A stretch of 64,000 nucleotides of DNA, taken from assembly GCF_018986915.1 (NCBI RefSeq), contig NZ_CP076723.1, positions 580,631-644,630 of the forward strand, written 5' to 3'. Positions 8,681 to 17,726 of the stretch are shown piece after piece. The stretch's first letter is position 1, and every line of letters starts with the position of its first letter. Both the position numbers and the translations under genes were made by a program. This stretch comes from Geomonas oryzisoli (GTDB lineage Bacteria; Desulfobacterota; Desulfuromonadia; Geobacterales; Geobacteraceae). A model generated the notes under the pieces. The model was not told the origin of the DNA. It ran no database searches and saw only the letters and a list, made by a program, of their open reading frames with translations.

Positions 8681-9594
8681 GGCTTGGTATCCTCCTGGTT
8701 GGAATCGGTATCATGCCCATGCCCGTCCTGCTCCTCGTGCTTGCACAGCAGGTGGATGCCGGAGAAGAGCGCCGGCCAGATGGAAAGCACCATCGGCACC
8801 ATGCCGAGGAAATCCTTCACGTTGGAGATGATCGGGTCGTTGGAGAGCGTCGTGTCGAAGCCCAGCTTGTCGAACCCCACCGGTGCGAGGTAGAGCCAAC
8901 TGGTCCCGCCGACCTCCTTTTCGCCGTAGACGTGGTCGACGTAGCGCTCGGGGGTGGCGCGGATGCGCTCGTGGGCCAGCTTGATCAGGTCGGCGCGGTG
9001 CCCGAAGGTGAGCGCCTCCTGGGGACAGATCTCGACGCATGCCGGCGGCTTGCCGTACTTGAGCCTGGTGTCGTAGCACAGGATGCACTTCTTGACGATC
9101 GGGTTGGTCGCGCTGTCGTAGTCGTAGCCCGGCACGTTGAACGGGCAGGCGATCATGCAGTTGCGGCAGCCGACGCAGACCTTGGAGTTGTAAATGACCG
9201 CCCCTTCCTGGGTCTTCGTATAGGCGTTCACGAAGCAGGAGGTGAGACAGGCGGGCTCGTTGCAGTGGTTGCACTGCACCTTCCGGTACACGGGGCCCGA
9301 CGGCTGCTCCTTCTGGTAGCGGTTCACCACCGTGTATGCCTTCGAGGTAGGGCGCCGTTCGTGTTCGAACACCGACGGATCGTCGAAAGAGGTGTCCGGT
9401 TCCGGCAGTTTCTGTTCCTTGTTGCAGGCAGCTTCGCAGCTGCGGCAGCCGATGCAGCGGGTGGTGTCGACCAGGACGCCCATCGCTTCGGGGTATCCCT
9501 CAAAGGAACCGCTGGCCCAACCCTTGTTGGTCTTGCCCAGCGCTATGGTGGTCCCGCCTATCAGGCACGCCTTCAGGAAGTTTCTTCGTTTCAT
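8677..9594 (-). CDS. Tat-exported 4Fe-4S ferredoxin subunit (HybA/NrfC-like) of Cbc complex
   Basis: The 305-residue protein starts with a Tat signal (MKRRNFLK...). Four ferredoxin-type Cys groups follow (CIGCRSCEAAC, CNHCNEPAC, CVGCRNCMIAC, CILC...CVEIC), typical of the HybA/DmsB/NrfC electron-transfer subunits that partner NrfD proteins. A hydrophobic segment near 255-275 probably anchors it in the membrane, and the tail is His/Asp-rich. Expected role: electron relay in the periplasm between the NrfD-type quinol subunit and the pentahaem cytochrome encoded just upstream. Confidence 0.88.
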   Translation of the reverse strand: MKRRNFLKACLIGGTTIALGKTNKGWASGSFEGYPEAMGVLVDTTRCIGCRSCEAACNKEQKLPEPDTSFDDPSVFEHERRPTSKAYTVVNRYQKEQPSGPVYRKVQCNHCNEPACLTSCFVNAYTKTQEGAVIYNSKVCVGCRNCMIACPFNVPGYDYDSATNPIVKKCILCYDTRLKYGKPPACVEICPQEALTFGHRADLIKLAHERIRATPERYVDHVYGEKEVGGTSWLYLAPVGFDKLGFDTTLSNDPIISNVKDFLGMVPMVLSIWPALFSGIHLLCKHEEQDGHGHDTDSNQEDTKP

Positions 9595-9640
9595 CAGCGT
9601 TCCTCCTCAATTCATGATGAGCTGCTGTAGTTGGTGCATC

Positions 9641-10165
9641 TCATTCCTCTTCTGCATGGGCGGGTTTGGCTCCCTTGCGGTTCGTGCTGTAGAAGGCTGC
9701 GCCTTGCTGAGTGCGCGGATGGCAGTCCTGGCACCCGGTCGGGCCGTTGCCCACCTTGGTATGGCAGCCGATGCAGTTTTGGTGCATGGCCCCCTTGAGC
9801 CCCATCTTGTCCAGGTGGTAGCGCTGCTTGTCGGCGCGCTTGGCGGCCAGGGTCTCCGGTGAGAACGGGGTGGCCGAGTGGCATCCCTTGCAGGAGACGA
9901 CGGCGGTCGGGCTCGAGTTCTGGTGGCAGCGGGCGCAGTTGGGATCAAGTACCAGGGTGCCGGTGGTGTGGTGGTGGCAGTCGGCGCACTCCTTGATTGA
10001 CTGGATGTGCTTGGCGTGGTTGAAGGTGAACGGGCTGAACAGCTTGCCGTTCGGGTTCAAGGTGATGGAGTCCGGCACCGGTGCGCACTGCAGCGCAGCA
10101 GGGGAGGACACCGATATGGCGCCTATGGAAAGCGCGGCAACTATAAGATGTTTGTAAGAGGACAT
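9641..10165 (-). CDS. periplasmic pentahaem c-type cytochrome of Cbc complex
   Basis: The 174-residue product has an N-terminal signal peptide and five CxxCH motifs (CADCH, CARCH, CKGCH, CIGCH, CQDCH), plus a class III-like F-x-H-x-x-H ligand segment (FNHAKH). ATG at 10165 is supported by GGAGA eight bases upstream; the open frame extends further, but the extra residues are not signal-like. It is probably the electron exit of the NrfD/ferredoxin complex encoded downstream, delivering electrons to periplasmic carriers. Confidence 0.85.
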   Translation of the reverse strand: MSSYKHLIVAALSIGAISVSSPAALQCAPVPDSITLNPNGKLFSPFTFNHAKHIQSIKECADCHHHTTGTLVLDPNCARCHQNSSPTAVVSCKGCHSATPFSPETLAAKRADKQRYHLDKMGLKGAMHQNCIGCHTKVGNGPTGCQDCHPRTQQGAAFYSTNRKGAKPAHAEEE

Positions 10166-10226
10166 GTCATGTTCTCCTGGCTCTGTAGTAGTGGGGAGGC
10201 TCACTCCCTTGCTGCTTTTTCCGATG

Positions 10227-10400
10227 CTAGTGACGCGCCGCTTCCTTGGTTTCCTGCTCCCTTTTGTGCAGGTAGCGGTAGAACATGGGGAACCCGATGA
10301 AGAAGGCAACGCAGATCAGGTACTCCACCCCTTTGATGTACTGGTAGAAATCAACCAGCGTGAAAACTTCCTTTATCTGTCCTACGGCGTCCAGTGTCAT
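10227..10400 (-). CDS. 57-residue single-helix membrane protein in cytochrome operon
   Basis: The frame starts at ATG 10400 with AGGAG seven bases upstream and stops with TAG at 10227-10229. It encodes an amphipathic start (TLDAVGQIKEVFTLVDFYQY), one membrane helix (YLICVAFFIGFPMFYRYL) and a basic/acidic tail (HKREQETKEAARH). It lies 61 bases before the pentahaem gene and 39 bases after the preceding small membrane gene, in the same direction. Small one-helix subunits are common in NrfD-type complexes, so a structural subunit is likely. I do not recognise a named family. Confidence 0.65.
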   Translation of the reverse strand: MTLDAVGQIKEVFTLVDFYQYIKGVEYLICVAFFIGFPMFYRYLHKREQETKEAARH

Positions 10401-10439
10401 GGCTTGGCTCCTTTGCGATCAGGTTGAATTCCGTCGCCC

Positions 10440-10688
10440 CTAGTGGCTCTTGACGCGGGAGGGGGACTTTTCCTGCTCCTTGCCGATCCCCTTCAGCATG
10501 CCGTAGAGGGTGATCAGGGCCGGGATCAGCTGGACCACCAGCACCAGGGCGCAGAAGCCGAGGAAAAGCAGGATGCCGAGCTTGCTGACGAAGACCTTGC
10601 TGGTCGAGGCGGCGAAAGCGTTGGCTGTCGTCATGAGAAAGACAATGGCGGTGTTCACTAAAGCTGGCAGACGCATCTTGGTTTTCAT
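10440..10688 (-). CDS. small membrane protein with signal peptide and MLKGI motif
   Basis: 82 residues. A cleavable-looking signal (cleavage after AFA, residue 26) is followed by one hydrophobic helix ending in LVVQLIPALITLYGMLKGIGKEQ. The same ending (Q-x-(I/V/L/F)-P-(G/A)...(M)LKGI) is seen in the products at 11315-11566 and 17774-18043, and a degenerate form in the C-terminal helix of 18068-18781. AGGAGG lies upstream of the ATG. It belongs to the accessory module shared by the two cytochrome operons. Function unknown. Confidence 0.65.
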   Translation of the reverse strand: MKTKMRLPALVNTAIVFLMTTANAFAASTSKVFVSKLGILLFLGFCALVLVVQLIPALITLYGMLKGIGKEQEKSPSRVKSH

Positions 10689-10773
10689 AACTTCCTCCTT
10701 TTGACGCTTTGATGTGAAAGACTCGTTCTTTTTATCTTCGGGGCTTTAATAGCGCCGGTCACCCAGGCATTAG

Positions 10774-10803
10774 GGGGACAGGCACCTGGCGGAGCCAGTC
10801 CCC
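10774..10803. repeat. REP-like palindrome
   Basis: A 30-bp imperfect palindrome starting GGGGACAGGCACC, the inverted orientation of the 7220 copy. It lies in the gap between the receiver-like gene and the next small membrane gene of the leftward operon. Confidence 0.85.
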
Positions 10804-10818
10804 TCCCCTTTGTTACGG

Positions 10819-11205
10819 TTACGCCATCTGCAACTTGAGGCTTTCGAAGGCACACTGCACTGCCTGTCTGATCTCGGCTCGGTCCTCTGCGTTCACCGGC
10901 TTGAGCGCATGGTAGAAGATCCCCTCGCTCCTTAGTTTCCTGGAGAGCGGCAGCGAGGTGCCGGCCGCTATGAGAATGATGGAGAGCTTGCGGTTGCATT
11001 GTTTCAACAGCGGGATGATCTCTGAGGCCGAAAACTCGTCGAACTTGGTCCCCAGGAGCACCACCTGAGCCGTTCTTTTAAGGATCCCTGAAACTGCGCT
11101 TTCTATGGAGTTGGTGACGATCACGTTGTAGCCGGACTCTATGAACATCTCGGCCATCTGTTTTCTGCAGTCCATGTCTTCGTCCACGATGAGAAGTCCT
11201 TGCAT
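10819..11205 (-). CDS. receiver-like (pseudo-receiver) protein lacking the usual phospho-Asp
   Basis: The 128-residue protein has the fold signature of a CheY-like receiver: an acidic start LLIVDED (residues 4-10), beta-3 ending VVLLG, and a conserved Lys-Pro late in the domain (ALKPV). The position that normally holds the phosphorylated Asp is Gly52. The paralogous domain at 18068-18781 has the same substitution, so it is unlikely to be a sequencing error. An Asp four residues later is kept in both. No DNA-binding domain follows. GAGGG eight bases before ATG 11205 supports the start. Possibly a phosphorylation-independent protein-interaction module. Confidence 0.7.
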   Translation of the reverse strand: MQGLLIVDEDMDCRKQMAEMFIESGYNVIVTNSIESAVSGILKRTAQVVLLGTKFDEFSASEIIPLLKQCNRKLSIILIAAGTSLPLSRKLRSEGIFYHALKPVNAEDRAEIRQAVQCAFESLKLQMA

Positions 11206-11314
11206 AGCTTTACCCTCACACGGCTGGGAGCATCGGTTCCGCTGTACGTTGGGCTCGCGCCGCCGACACCGGGGGGCGCACCGGCGGAAGATCCGCCCGC
11301 CAGCCGGCCAGCGG

Positions 11315-11566
11315 TCATAGGCTGGTCCTGTTGTTCTTGGCAACCTCTTTCGCGCGCTGCTCGGCTTCGGTGGAAAAGATCCCTTTCAACATGCGGAGGA
11401 ACATGGTGAGGCCCGGTACCAGCTGAAACAGGATCACCATGGCTATAAAGGTGATAAAGATGATCGCAGCCAAGCCGAGCCCCCCGTTTCCCGTTGCGGC
11501 GGGAGATGCCATAGCCTGGGTTCCGTCCATCACCAGCGAGGCTGTCGTTGCGGATAGAACCTTCAT
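11315..11566 (-). CDS. small membrane protein, first gene of leftward cytochrome operon
   Basis: 83 residues: a short leader, one hydrophobic helix (LGLAAIIFITFIAMVILFQL) continuing into VPGLTMFLRMLKGIF, and a charged tail. It shares the P-G...MLKGI ending with the proteins at 10440-10688 and 17774-18043. AAAGGAGAC precedes the ATG at 11566. As the first gene behind the sigma-54 promoter at 11634-11648 it opens the operon that continues to 5665. Function unknown. Confidence 0.65.
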   Translation of the reverse strand: MKVLSATTASLVMDGTQAMASPAATGNGGLGLAAIIFITFIAMVILFQLVPGLTMFLRMLKGIFSTEAEQRAKEVAKNNRTSL

Positions 11567-11633
11567 GATAGTCTCCTTTCCTTTGGTGTGTCTGCGAACC
11601 TGGGGCAGCTTACCTGTCTGCTGACTTTCCATA

Positions 11634-11648
11634 GCATCCAGCGTGCCA
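11634..11648 (-). promoter_or_regulatory. sigma-54 promoter of leftward cytochrome operon
   Basis: Read leftward: TGGCACG-CTGG-ATGC. The -24 box is perfect and the -12 box keeps the GC at the right spacing (consensus TGGCACG-N4-TTGC). It lies 68-82 bases upstream of the first gene. Two sigma-54 activators are encoded next door. Confidence 0.75.
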
Positions 11649-11732
11649 TTCGCGGTCAAAAGTTTTAAGTGCCTGATACTGCATGTATTTTTTGACGCAT
11701 GTGCGGCCGTATCGGGGCGGCCTGACAGCCGA

Positions 11733-11753
11733 ATGTATAGTGACCCTATACAT
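11733..11753. promoter_or_regulatory. palindromic enhancer site, TGTATA-N7-TATACA type
   Basis: A perfect palindrome with 8-bp arms, ATGTATAG-TGACC-CTATACAT. Its centre lies about 100 bases upstream of the sigma-54 promoter at 11634-11648, the usual distance for an enhancer-binding protein. The same layout recurs at 22508 and 22608. A half-site (TGTATA) is at 11777-11782. The role is inferred. Confidence 0.65.
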
Positions 11754-11833
11754 GCCGCGGAGCGCTTAGAAGGGGGTGTATAGGGGTGGTAAGGAAAAAC
11801 GTAATCATTCCAGGCTCTAAGCCTGGTCGGCGC

Positions 11834-11856
11834 GGTGTATTGTTCCGCCATACACC
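11834..11856. promoter_or_regulatory. second palindromic enhancer site in the divergent gap
   Basis: GGTGTAT-N9-ATACACC is a perfect 7-bp inverted repeat with the same half-site phasing as the 11733 element but one changed pair at the inner edge. The two centres are 102 bases apart, close to the 100-base spacing of the pair at 22508/22608. Confidence 0.5.
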
Positions 11857-11966
11857 AATAATTTCGAGGAAATCTGCCGGGTTGCCTGCACACCCTGACA
11901 GCAGCTAGGGGCGAAACAGCCGCTCTGTCACAGTTGGTGCGGTGAAAGTATTTTCATGTCTTTCTG

Positions 11967-11995
11967 TTGACAGAGGCATGTTTGTGGGCTATTGA
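11967..11995 (+). promoter_or_regulatory. candidate sigma-70 promoter of the first regulator gene
   Basis: TTGACA, a 17-base spacer and TATTGA would start transcription about 125 bases before the ATG at 12126. The -35 is perfect and the -10 is weak. The rest of the 559-base gap (11567-12125) holds the sigma-54 promoter and palindromes listed separately; no gene was seen in it. Confidence 0.4.
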
Positions 11996-12125
11996 TACAG
12001 CGGACGGACTCCGTGGAATGCGCCTCACAAAGACAGAGGGGGACGCGTGAGGCCGTCCTGCTTCAGCGGGCTCGAATAACCGATAGGCACGGTGCATCTA
12101 TAGCTGGATATAACATGGTGATTCT

Positions 12126-13532
12126 ATGCATATTCTAGTGGTCGATGATGAGTCTGTTATCAGGGAAGGCCTGGCACGTATTCTCGAAGGAGATTCCTTC
12201 ACCGTAGATGCCGCCAAGAACGGGCACGCTGCCATAGAGCTTTTGCAGCAGAAACAGTTCGACCTGATCATCACCGATCTGAAGATGCCTGGCATGAGCG
12301 GCTTTGAGGTGCTGAACGCGGTCAAGATACTGCAACCGGACACCCCGGTGATCATGATTACCGGCTTCGCCACCGTGGAGACCGCCGTCGAGGCCATGAA
12401 GAACGGCACCGTCGATTACATCGTCAAGCCTTTCACCCCGGAGCAGATCCTGGAGAAGGTGCACCTGGCGCTGGAGCAGAAGAAGACTACGGTAGAAGAT
12501 ATCGTGGTGAAGAAGGAGATCGACTGCCACCACGGCTTCGACGAGTTCGTCGGGGAAAGCCGGGAGATGCAGAAGGTCTACCGCCGCATCATCCAGGTCG
12601 CCGCCACCGACAGCACCGTCCTTATCACCGGCGAGAGCGGCACCGGCAAGGAAGTCGCCGCCCGCGCCATCCACAAGCACAGCTCCAGGCGCGACCAGCC
12701 CTTCGTCGCCGTCGACTGCACCGCCCTCGCCGAGAACCTCCTGGAGAGTGAACTTTTCGGCCACGTGAAAGGTTCCTTCACCGGCGCGATGCAGACCAAG
12801 ATGGGCCTTCTGATGGTCGCCGACGGCGGGACGCTCTTCCTCGACGAGGTCTCCAATATCAGCCTCTCCACCCAGGCGAAGCTTCTGCGCGTGCTGCAGG
12901 AGCGCCAGGTCACCCCGATCGGCGGCACCCAGCCGGTCTCCTTCAACATCCACCTCGTCGCTGCCACCAATCGCAGCCTGAAGGCCATGGTGGCCGAGGG
13001 GAAATTCCGGGAAGACCTCTTCTTCCGCCTCAACATCATCCCGCTGGAACTCCCACCCCTGCGCGAGCGCAAGGGGGACATCCCGCTCCTGATCCGCCAC
13101 TTCATGAACAAGTTCGTGGAGGAGGTCGGTAAGGACGTGCGCGGCATCTCTCCGGAGGCGATGCACTTTCTGGAGAACTACGCCTACCCCGGCAACGTCC
13201 GCGAACTGGTCAACACCATCGAGCGCGCCGTGGTCCTGTGCGAGGGGGACGTGATCCAGAAGGAAAATCTCGAGTTGGGCGAAGCGGCCGAGGTGTGCAG
13301 CACCGGGTTTGACGGTTTCGTCCCCACCAACGCCGAGGCCCTCAAGGAGATGAAGCGCCACATCCGCGACCGGTCGGTCGAAAACGTGGAGAAGGCGTTC
13401 GTGATCCAAGCCCTGAAGCGCAACAACTGGAACATCTCCCGCGCCGCCGAGGAAACCGGCATGCTGCGCCCCAACTTCCAGACCATGTTGAAGCGCCTGG
13501 GCATTTCCGTTAAGGACTACTTCGGCCGGTAA
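12126..13532 (+). CDS. sigma-54-dependent response regulator (NtrC family), BccR-like candidate
   Basis: 468 residues: a receiver domain with Asp51 as phospho-acceptor (ITDLKMPG), an AAA+ domain with Walker A GESGTGKE, the sigma-54 contact loop GSFTGA (a variant of GAFTGA), Walker B GGTLFLDE, and a C-terminal Fis-type helix-turn-helix ([13 protein letters not shown]). It is divergent from the leftward cytochrome operon, whose sigma-54 promoter and palindromes lie in the shared gap. In Geobacter sulfurreducens a regulator of this type (BccR) is needed for cbcBA expression; this gene or the one at 16059 may be its counterpart. Confidence 0.9.
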   Translation: MHILVVDDESVIREGLARILEGDSFTVDAAKNGHAAIELLQQKQFDLIITDLKMPGMSGFEVLNAVKILQPDTPVIMITGFATVETAVEAMKNGTVDYIVKPFTPEQILEKVHLALEQKKTTVEDIVVKKEIDCHHGFDEFVGESREMQKVYRRIIQVAATDSTVLITGESGTGKEVAARAIHKHSSRRDQPFVAVDCTALAENLLESELFGHVKGSFTGAMQTKMGLLMVADGGTLFLDEVSNISLSTQAKLLRVLQERQVTPIGGTQPVSFNIHLVAATNRSLKAMVAEGKFREDLFFRLNIIPLELPPLRERKGDIPLLIRHFMNKFVEEVGKDVRGISPEAMHFLENYAYPGNVRELVNTIERAVVLCEGDVIQKENLELGEAAEVCSTGFDGFVPTNAEALKEMKRHIRDRSVENVEKAFVIQALKRNNWNISRAAEETGMLRPNFQTMLKRLGISVKDYFGR

Positions 13533-13741
13533 GCCCCCCGCAGCACTCCCCCCGCTGCAGAGCCGGCTCCCTTCCGACAGCTGCCACCGCGGCCGATACT
13601 GTCTCTGCGCCACAACCTCATCTCTCTTTCCTCACAGCCGTCTCTCTTTAATTATGCACCGGCTCATGGCGAGCTTTTTCCAATGTGTTAAACTCAATGC
13701 GTGTTTCTCTTAGCGGCCGTCACCGGCAGGGGAGAGCGTGC

Positions 13742-16054
13742 ATGAAACAGATCAACAGTGAAAGAAAGCTGACCCCCCTCAATATCTCGATCGTCTATGC
13801 CGTAGTCGGTGTCCTCTGGGGCGCCGCGTCCTGTCTGTTCCCCGCAGTGCTGGCACATAAAACCTCCATGTACCTCTCCGTGGAAACCCTGAACCACGCC
13901 TTCTTCATACTTGCCACGGCTGCGCTGCTTTACCTTTTGATCAGCCGCAGCGAGGGGGATGTGGTGCGCGGCAGGGAGTCGCTGTTCAGGGTGAACCGGG
14001 CGCTGAAGACCTTCAGCGGCTGCAACCAGGCTCTGGTGCGGGCTACCGAGGAGCTGCAGCTGATGAAGGACATCTGTCGCACCATAGTCGAGACCGGGGG
14101 CTACCGGCTGGCCTGGGTGGGGATGGCCGAGCATGACGACTGGAAGACGGTGCGCCCCGTGGCGCAGTGGGGCGACCAGGGAGGGTACCTTACCAAGCTG
14201 GACATGAGTTGGGCGGATATCGACCGGGGCCGCGGGCCCACCGGCACCGCCATCAGGACCGGCACTACGCGTATTGTCCAGAATATCCGCTACGATGCCA
14301 GCTGGGCGCTGTGGCGGGAGGAGGCCTTGAAGCACGGCTTCGCCGCCTCTATTTCACTGCCGCTGGTGAACGAAGGGCGCCCGCTGGGCGCACTGGTGAT
14401 CTTTGCGGGGGAAAAGCGGGCCTTCGGCAAGCAGGAAGTGAAGCTCCTGGAACAGTTGGCGGATGATCTCTCCTTCGGCATCGCCACCTTGCGCATCGAC
14501 GCGGAGCGCAAGAAGGCGGAACAGGAGATCATGCTGCTTGCCTCGGTGATCGAACAGTCCAAGGAAGGGCTCATCCTCTTCGACAGCGATGGCACCATAA
14601 AGTACGTGAATCCGGCCATAGAGACCATAACCGGACACGACGCACAGTCCGCGGTCGGCCGCAACGTCGCCGCCCTTGGCGACGGCGAAGGCGGTGCCGA
14701 GCTCTACCGCTCCGTATGGGACGACCTCACCAAGGGGGAGCGCCGGACGGGCGGGCATTTCATCCAGAAGGGAAAAGAGGGCGACTATTACGAAATCGAC
14801 ATCGCTTTCTGGTCCATCTCCGATGCCGACGGCGCGGTGAAGAACTACGCCGCTTTGGTCCGCGACGTCACCCACGAGCTGCAACTGGAGCGGCAACTGC
14901 GACAGGCCCAGAGGATGGAGGCGATCGCGACCCTGGCCGGCGGCATCGCCCACGACTTCAACAACAACCTCGCCTCCATCATCACCTGCACCGAGATGGC
15001 GCGGGACGACGTGCCGCCGGAAAGCCCGCTGCGCGAGCTATTGGACGTGGTGCTGAAATCGAGCTACCGGGGGCGCAAACTGGTCAAGCAGATCCTCACC
15101 TTCTGCTGCAAAGGGGAGCAGGAACGGCAACCGGTGCAGGTCGAGTCCATCATGAACGAGTGCCTGAACCTGATGCGCCCTTCGATGCCTTCCTCGATAA
15201 CGGTCCACGCCGAGTTGGAACCGGATCTCGGCATGATCATGGCCGACCCGACCCAGATCCACCAGATCATCATGAACCTCGTGACCAACGCAAGCCATGC
15301 CATGCGGGTAAAGGGAGGAACCCTTGATCTCGCTCTGGAAAACATCTCTCTCGACGCCGATTCTCTCGGGGCGCCGGATCTGCCTCCCGGTCCGTACCTC
15401 AAGTTGACGGTCAAGGACTCCGGCCACGGCATGGATCAAAAGACCATGGAGCAGATCTTCGACCCCTTCTTCACCACCAAGGGGCACAACGAGGGGACCG
15501 GGCTCGGGCTTTCCGTGGTGCACGGCATCGTCAGGAACCACGGCGGGGGGATCACGGTGAGCAGCAGGCAGGGCCTCGGGTCGACCTTCGAGGTCTTCCT
15601 CCCCCGCATCGGAGCGGTGCAGAAAGACACCCTGCTGCAAACGGAAGCCCCCTCCTTGCCGGGGAGCGGCAGGATCCTCTTCGTCGATGACGAGGAGGAC
15701 GTCGTCTTTGCCGGCAAGAAGATGCTGGAGAGGCTTGGGTACCAGGTGGTCACCGGACGGGACGGCGTGGAAGCGCTGGAAATCTTCCGCACCGACCCCG
15801 CTGCCGTCGACCTGGTGATCACGGACCAGACCATGCCGCGCATGACCGGTATCGAGTTGTCTCGGGAGCTCGTTGCGGTCCGTTCCGACTTGCCGGTCAT
15901 ACTCTGCACCGGTTTGGGATCGGGCGTGGACCGTACCGCACAGCGCGAGGAGGCGGAGCAGGCAGGGGTCCGGGAAGTCGCCTACAAGCCGCTGGACCGC
16001 GAGGAGATGACGGCGATGATACGGCGGGTAATGACCCCGGCCGGGGAGGCGTGA
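13742..16054 (+). CDS. membrane hybrid histidine kinase (GAF-PAS-HisKA-HATPase-receiver)
   Basis: A 770-residue sensor kinase. Two N-terminal membrane helices (about 13-37 and 48-72) with a short loop are followed by a GAF domain (about 95-245), a PAS domain (about 265-385), HisKA with His404 (GGIAHDFNNN), an HATPase domain (DSGHGMDQKTMEQIFDPFFT, GTGLGLSVVHG) and a C-terminal receiver with Asp695 (VITDQTMP). GGGGAG 7 bases before ATG 13742 decides the start over one 19 codons upstream. It is four bases from the next regulator, so the two are co-transcribed and probably partners. The kinase may also act on the regulator at 12126. Confidence 0.88.
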   Translation: MKQINSERKLTPLNISIVYAVVGVLWGAASCLFPAVLAHKTSMYLSVETLNHAFFILATAALLYLLISRSEGDVVRGRESLFRVNRALKTFSGCNQALVRATEELQLMKDICRTIVETGGYRLAWVGMAEHDDWKTVRPVAQWGDQGGYLTKLDMSWADIDRGRGPTGTAIRTGTTRIVQNIRYDASWALWREEALKHGFAASISLPLVNEGRPLGALVIFAGEKRAFGKQEVKLLEQLADDLSFGIATLRIDAERKKAEQEIMLLASVIEQSKEGLILFDSDGTIKYVNPAIETITGHDAQSAVGRNVAALGDGEGGAELYRSVWDDLTKGERRTGGHFIQKGKEGDYYEIDIAFWSISDADGAVKNYAALVRDVTHELQLERQLRQAQRMEAIATLAGGIAHDFNNNLASIITCTEMARDDVPPESPLRELLDVVLKSSYRGRKLVKQILTFCCKGEQERQPVQVESIMNECLNLMRPSMPSSITVHAELEPDLGMIMADPTQIHQIIMNLVTNASHAMRVKGGTLDLALENISLDADSLGAPDLPPGPYLKLTVKDSGHGMDQKTMEQIFDPFFTTKGHNEGTGLGLSVVHGIVRNHGGGITVSSRQGLGSTFEVFLPRIGAVQKDTLLQTEAPSLPGSGRILFVDDEEDVVFAGKKMLERLGYQVVTGRDGVEALEIFRTDPAAVDLVITDQTMPRMTGIELSRELVAVRSDLPVILCTGLGSGVDRTAQREEAEQAGVREVAYKPLDREEMTAMIRRVMTPAGEA

Positions 16055-16058
16055 GGGG

Positions 16059-17474
16059 ATGGCGAAAATCCTGATCATCGATGACGAGGAAACCGTGTGC
16101 CAGTCGATGTCGCTGGTGGGCAAGCGTGCGGGGCACGAAACGGCTTGTGCCAGGACGCTGGCTGCCGGTTGCCGGATGGCGGCCGACGAGGCGTTCGACC
16201 TGGTGTTTCTCGACGTGCGGCTCCCGGACGGCAACGGGCTTGAGATGCTGCCGCGCCTGGCGCAGGCCCCGTCCCATCCCGAGATCGTCATCATGACCGG
16301 ATACGGAGACCCCGCCGGCGCCGAGCTCGCCATCACCAGCGGCGCCTGGGATTACATCGAAAAGGGGTCCTCGGTCAAGGACATCACCCTTTCCCTGGTG
16401 CGAGCCCTGGAGTACCGCAAGCAGAAGCTCTCCCTGTCGGGCCGCCAGGAGGTGATCGCCCTGAAGCGGGAAAACATCATCGGCAACAGCCCGGCCTTGA
16501 AAGCCTGCCTCGATGCGGTGGCGCGCGCCGCGGTGAGCGATGCGGGGGTTCTGATCCTGGGAGAAACGGGATCGGGCAAGGAGCTGTTCGCCCGGGCGGT
16601 GCACCAGAACAGCAGGCGCTGCGACAAACCCTTCGTCGTGGTGGATTGCGCCAGCCTTCCCGAGACGCTGGTGGAAAGCCTGCTGTTCGGACACGAGAAG
16701 GGGGCTTTCACCGGCGCCGAAAAGGCCCGCGACGGACTGGTCAGCCAGGCCCATGGCGGGACCCTTTTCCTGGACGAAGTGGGCGAGCTTCCCTTCACCG
16801 CTCAAAAGTCCTTCCTGCGCGTGCTGCAGGAGAAGCGGTACCGTCCGGTGGGGGGCGCGCGAGAGGTGGAGAGCGATTTCCGGCTGGTGGCGGCGACCAA
16901 CCGCAATCTGAACCAGATGGTGGAGGCCGGGACCTTCCGCGGCGACCTCCTCTTCAGGTTGAGCACCTTTGTTATCGAGCTCCCACCGCTGCGCGAGCGC
17001 AAAGAGGACATCAAGGAGCTCGCGCGCTATTACATGGACAAGTTCTGCGAGGACAACGGCCTCTCGCCCAAGGGAAGCTGCCCGGAATTCATGGAGACGC
17101 TGCAGGCGTACAGCTGGCCCGGCAACGTGCGCGAGTTCATCAACACCATCGAGCGCACGGTGCTGACCGCACGGGAGCAGCCGGTCCTTTTCGCGCAGCA
17201 CCTGCCGACGCAGATCCGGGTACAGGTCACTCAGAGTGCGGTGAACCATCATGAAACTGCAGCCGCGCCCCCTTTTCAACTGTCGCCGCCTGCCCAGCTC
17301 CCCAAGTTGAATGACTTCCGTGACAGCGTCTATACCCAGGCCGAAAAGCAGTACCTCTGCGACCTGATGGCACTGGCTCAAAACGATATCACTACCGCCT
17401 GCAACCTCTCCGGACTTTCCCAGTCCCGCCTGTACGCCCTGCTGAAAATCCACGACCTGCACCGTTCGGCCTAG
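16059..17474 (+). CDS. sigma-54-dependent response regulator (NtrC family)
   Basis: 471 residues: a receiver with Asp52 (FLDVRLPD), an AAA+ domain with GETGSGKE, GAFTGA and GGTLFLDE, a Pro-rich linker (about 395-420) and a C-terminal helix-turn-helix (DITTACNLSGLSQSRLYALL). It follows the hybrid kinase by four bases and precedes the rightward CbcA/CbcB-like operon, whose promoter at 17711 is of sigma-54 type. It is the natural candidate activator of that operon. The receiver insertion and linker differ clearly from the regulator at 12126, so the two are not recent duplicates. Confidence 0.9.
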   Translation: MAKILIIDDEETVCQSMSLVGKRAGHETACARTLAAGCRMAADEAFDLVFLDVRLPDGNGLEMLPRLAQAPSHPEIVIMTGYGDPAGAELAITSGAWDYIEKGSSVKDITLSLVRALEYRKQKLSLSGRQEVIALKRENIIGNSPALKACLDAVARAAVSDAGVLILGETGSGKELFARAVHQNSRRCDKPFVVVDCASLPETLVESLLFGHEKGAFTGAEKARDGLVSQAHGGTLFLDEVGELPFTAQKSFLRVLQEKRYRPVGGAREVESDFRLVAATNRNLNQMVEAGTFRGDLLFRLSTFVIELPPLRERKEDIKELARYYMDKFCEDNGLSPKGSCPEFMETLQAYSWPGNVREFINTIERTVLTAREQPVLFAQHLPTQIRVQVTQSAVNHHETAAAPPFQLSPPAQLPKLNDFRDSVYTQAEKQYLCDLMALAQNDITTACNLSGLSQSRLYALLKIHDLHRSA

Positions 17475-17526
17475 CCGCCCCGCATTTCCTTCACCCCGCC
17501 TGATTCTTTACTGCCGCACAAGAATG

Positions 17527-17543
17527 TTCCTGCGCCGCAGGAA
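17527..17543. promoter_or_regulatory. palindrome upstream of the second sigma-54 promoter
   Basis: TTCCTGC-GCC-GCAGGAA is a perfect 7-bp inverted repeat about 175 bases upstream of the 17711 promoter. It lacks a T-tract, so it is not an obvious terminator, although it sits 52 bases after a stop codon. It may be the binding site of the regulator at 16059. The remainder of the 299-base gap shows no gene. Confidence 0.35.
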
Positions 17544-17710
17544 ATCGCCGTCTCTCCCCAGTTGGCCTCTTGGCTTGTCTAAGTGGCCGTGTTGACAGAC
17601 CTTATTTCCAGGTGCCGTCCTCGAAGCCGCTTTTGCCGATCACTCCCCTCTTTTTAGCTGCTTCGGTGTAAGTGCCCGTCATTAAACGGTTTTCGGTGTT
17701 GTTGACCTTT

Positions 17711-17726
17711 GGGCATTGCGGTTGCT
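17711..17726 (+). promoter_or_regulatory. sigma-54 promoter of the CbcA/CbcB-like operon
   Basis: GGGCATT-GCGG-TTGCT fits the consensus TGGCACG-N4-TTGCW: GGCA at -24 and TTGCT at -12 with correct spacing. It is about 48 bases upstream of the first gene (17774). Confidence 0.75.

Noticed and set aside
17527..17543. Palindrome as a terminator of the regulator gene
   Set aside because: No run of T follows on either strand; it is listed as a possible regulator site instead.
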